Part shown: one piece after another, positions 63,972 through 64,000 of the stretch
How positions within the stretch are numbered: the stretch's first letter is position 1
How the letters are laid out: each line of letters starts with the position of its first letter
From: an uncultured Alphaproteobacteria bacterium
Lineage (GTDB): Bacteria; Pseudomonadota; Alphaproteobacteria; RF32; CAG-239
DNA: 64,000 nucleotides
Direction: 5' to 3'
Assembly (NCBI GenBank): GCA_944391505.1
Contig: CALXTV010000001.1
Span: 98,651-162,650, forward strand
Position numbers and translations under genes: made by a program
Notes under the pieces: generated by a model
Told to the model about the DNA's origin: nothing
The model's database searches: none
Seen by the model: only the letters and a program-made list of their open reading frames with translations

Positions 63972-64000
63972 TTAAGCCGGCTTTCCGCCTTTGGTAACCA
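63972..64000 (-). CDS. 3' end of an unidentified gene (partial)
   Basis: In one minus-strand frame the last bases of the window read VTKGGKPA and stop (TAA at 63972), directly before a terminator. The eight residues are too few to name the gene; the terminator makes a real gene end likely. Confidence 0.3.

Overview
This window is an ordinary chromosomal stretch of an alphaproteobacterium with moderate GC content by eye. Several things point there: an ATP12-type F1-ATPase assembly chaperone beside rluC, AddA/AddB helicase-nuclease next to trxA, a CarD regulator, an rph-rdgB pair, and a rimP-nusA-ylxR-infB-rbfA-truB-rpsO-pnp block. No rRNA, tRNA, CRISPR array, intact insertion sequence or prophage was seen. 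The many lipoproteins and family-less proteins suggest an uncultured lineage, possibly host-associated, but that is inference.

Layout. 1-2576 (minus): mreB (cut by the window edge), miaA, ddl. 2649-4833 (plus): a DUF3108-type exported protein and the tRNA hydroxylation protein TrhP. 4872-7234 (minus): family-less small genes, including two related TPR-like proteins and a cysteine-rich DUF2769-like protein. 7319-11247 (minus): a tight operon rluC-asmA-atp12-acyP. 11354-13881 (minus): an L7/L12 N-domain-like ORF, a zeta-toxin-like kinase and rarA. 13980-19377 (minus): an unusual trio of TolC-like/SPOR lipoprotein, pentapeptide-repeat protein and VirD4-like ATPase, which is the best candidate here for an undescribed envelope or secretion system. 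19521-30650: housekeeping genes on both strands (a Gfo/Idh/MocA dehydrogenase, truA, recX, hslO, apaG, carD, trmL, ychF, a glycosyltransferase, pth, rplY).

30806-45302: two small membrane proteins, fabD-fabG, then the large translation operon from rimP to pnp, followed by ftsK. The rimP transcript starts with a terminator-like attenuator, and the rpsO-pnp gap carries a terminator and two strong hairpins. 45303-45511 holds an array of perfect small hairpins, then a shared terminator facing rplI. The rpsF-rpsR-rplI operon has a leader resembling the S6:S18 autoregulatory RNA. 46796-54195 (plus): lipoprotein, comM, a 771-residue exported protein ending in an HtrA-like domain with all three catalytic residues replaced, hslV-hslU and hemW. 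54192-63815 (minus): an EamA-like transporter, an Xre-type regulator, a structured non-coding region, trxA, addA-addB, and rph-rdgB.

Most of the window is translation, tRNA modification, ribosome maturation, proteostasis and recombination. Novelty is concentrated at 13980-19377, 48699-51014, 4872-7234, 11354-12495, and the two hairpin-rich non-coding regions at 45309-45441 and 55411-55642.
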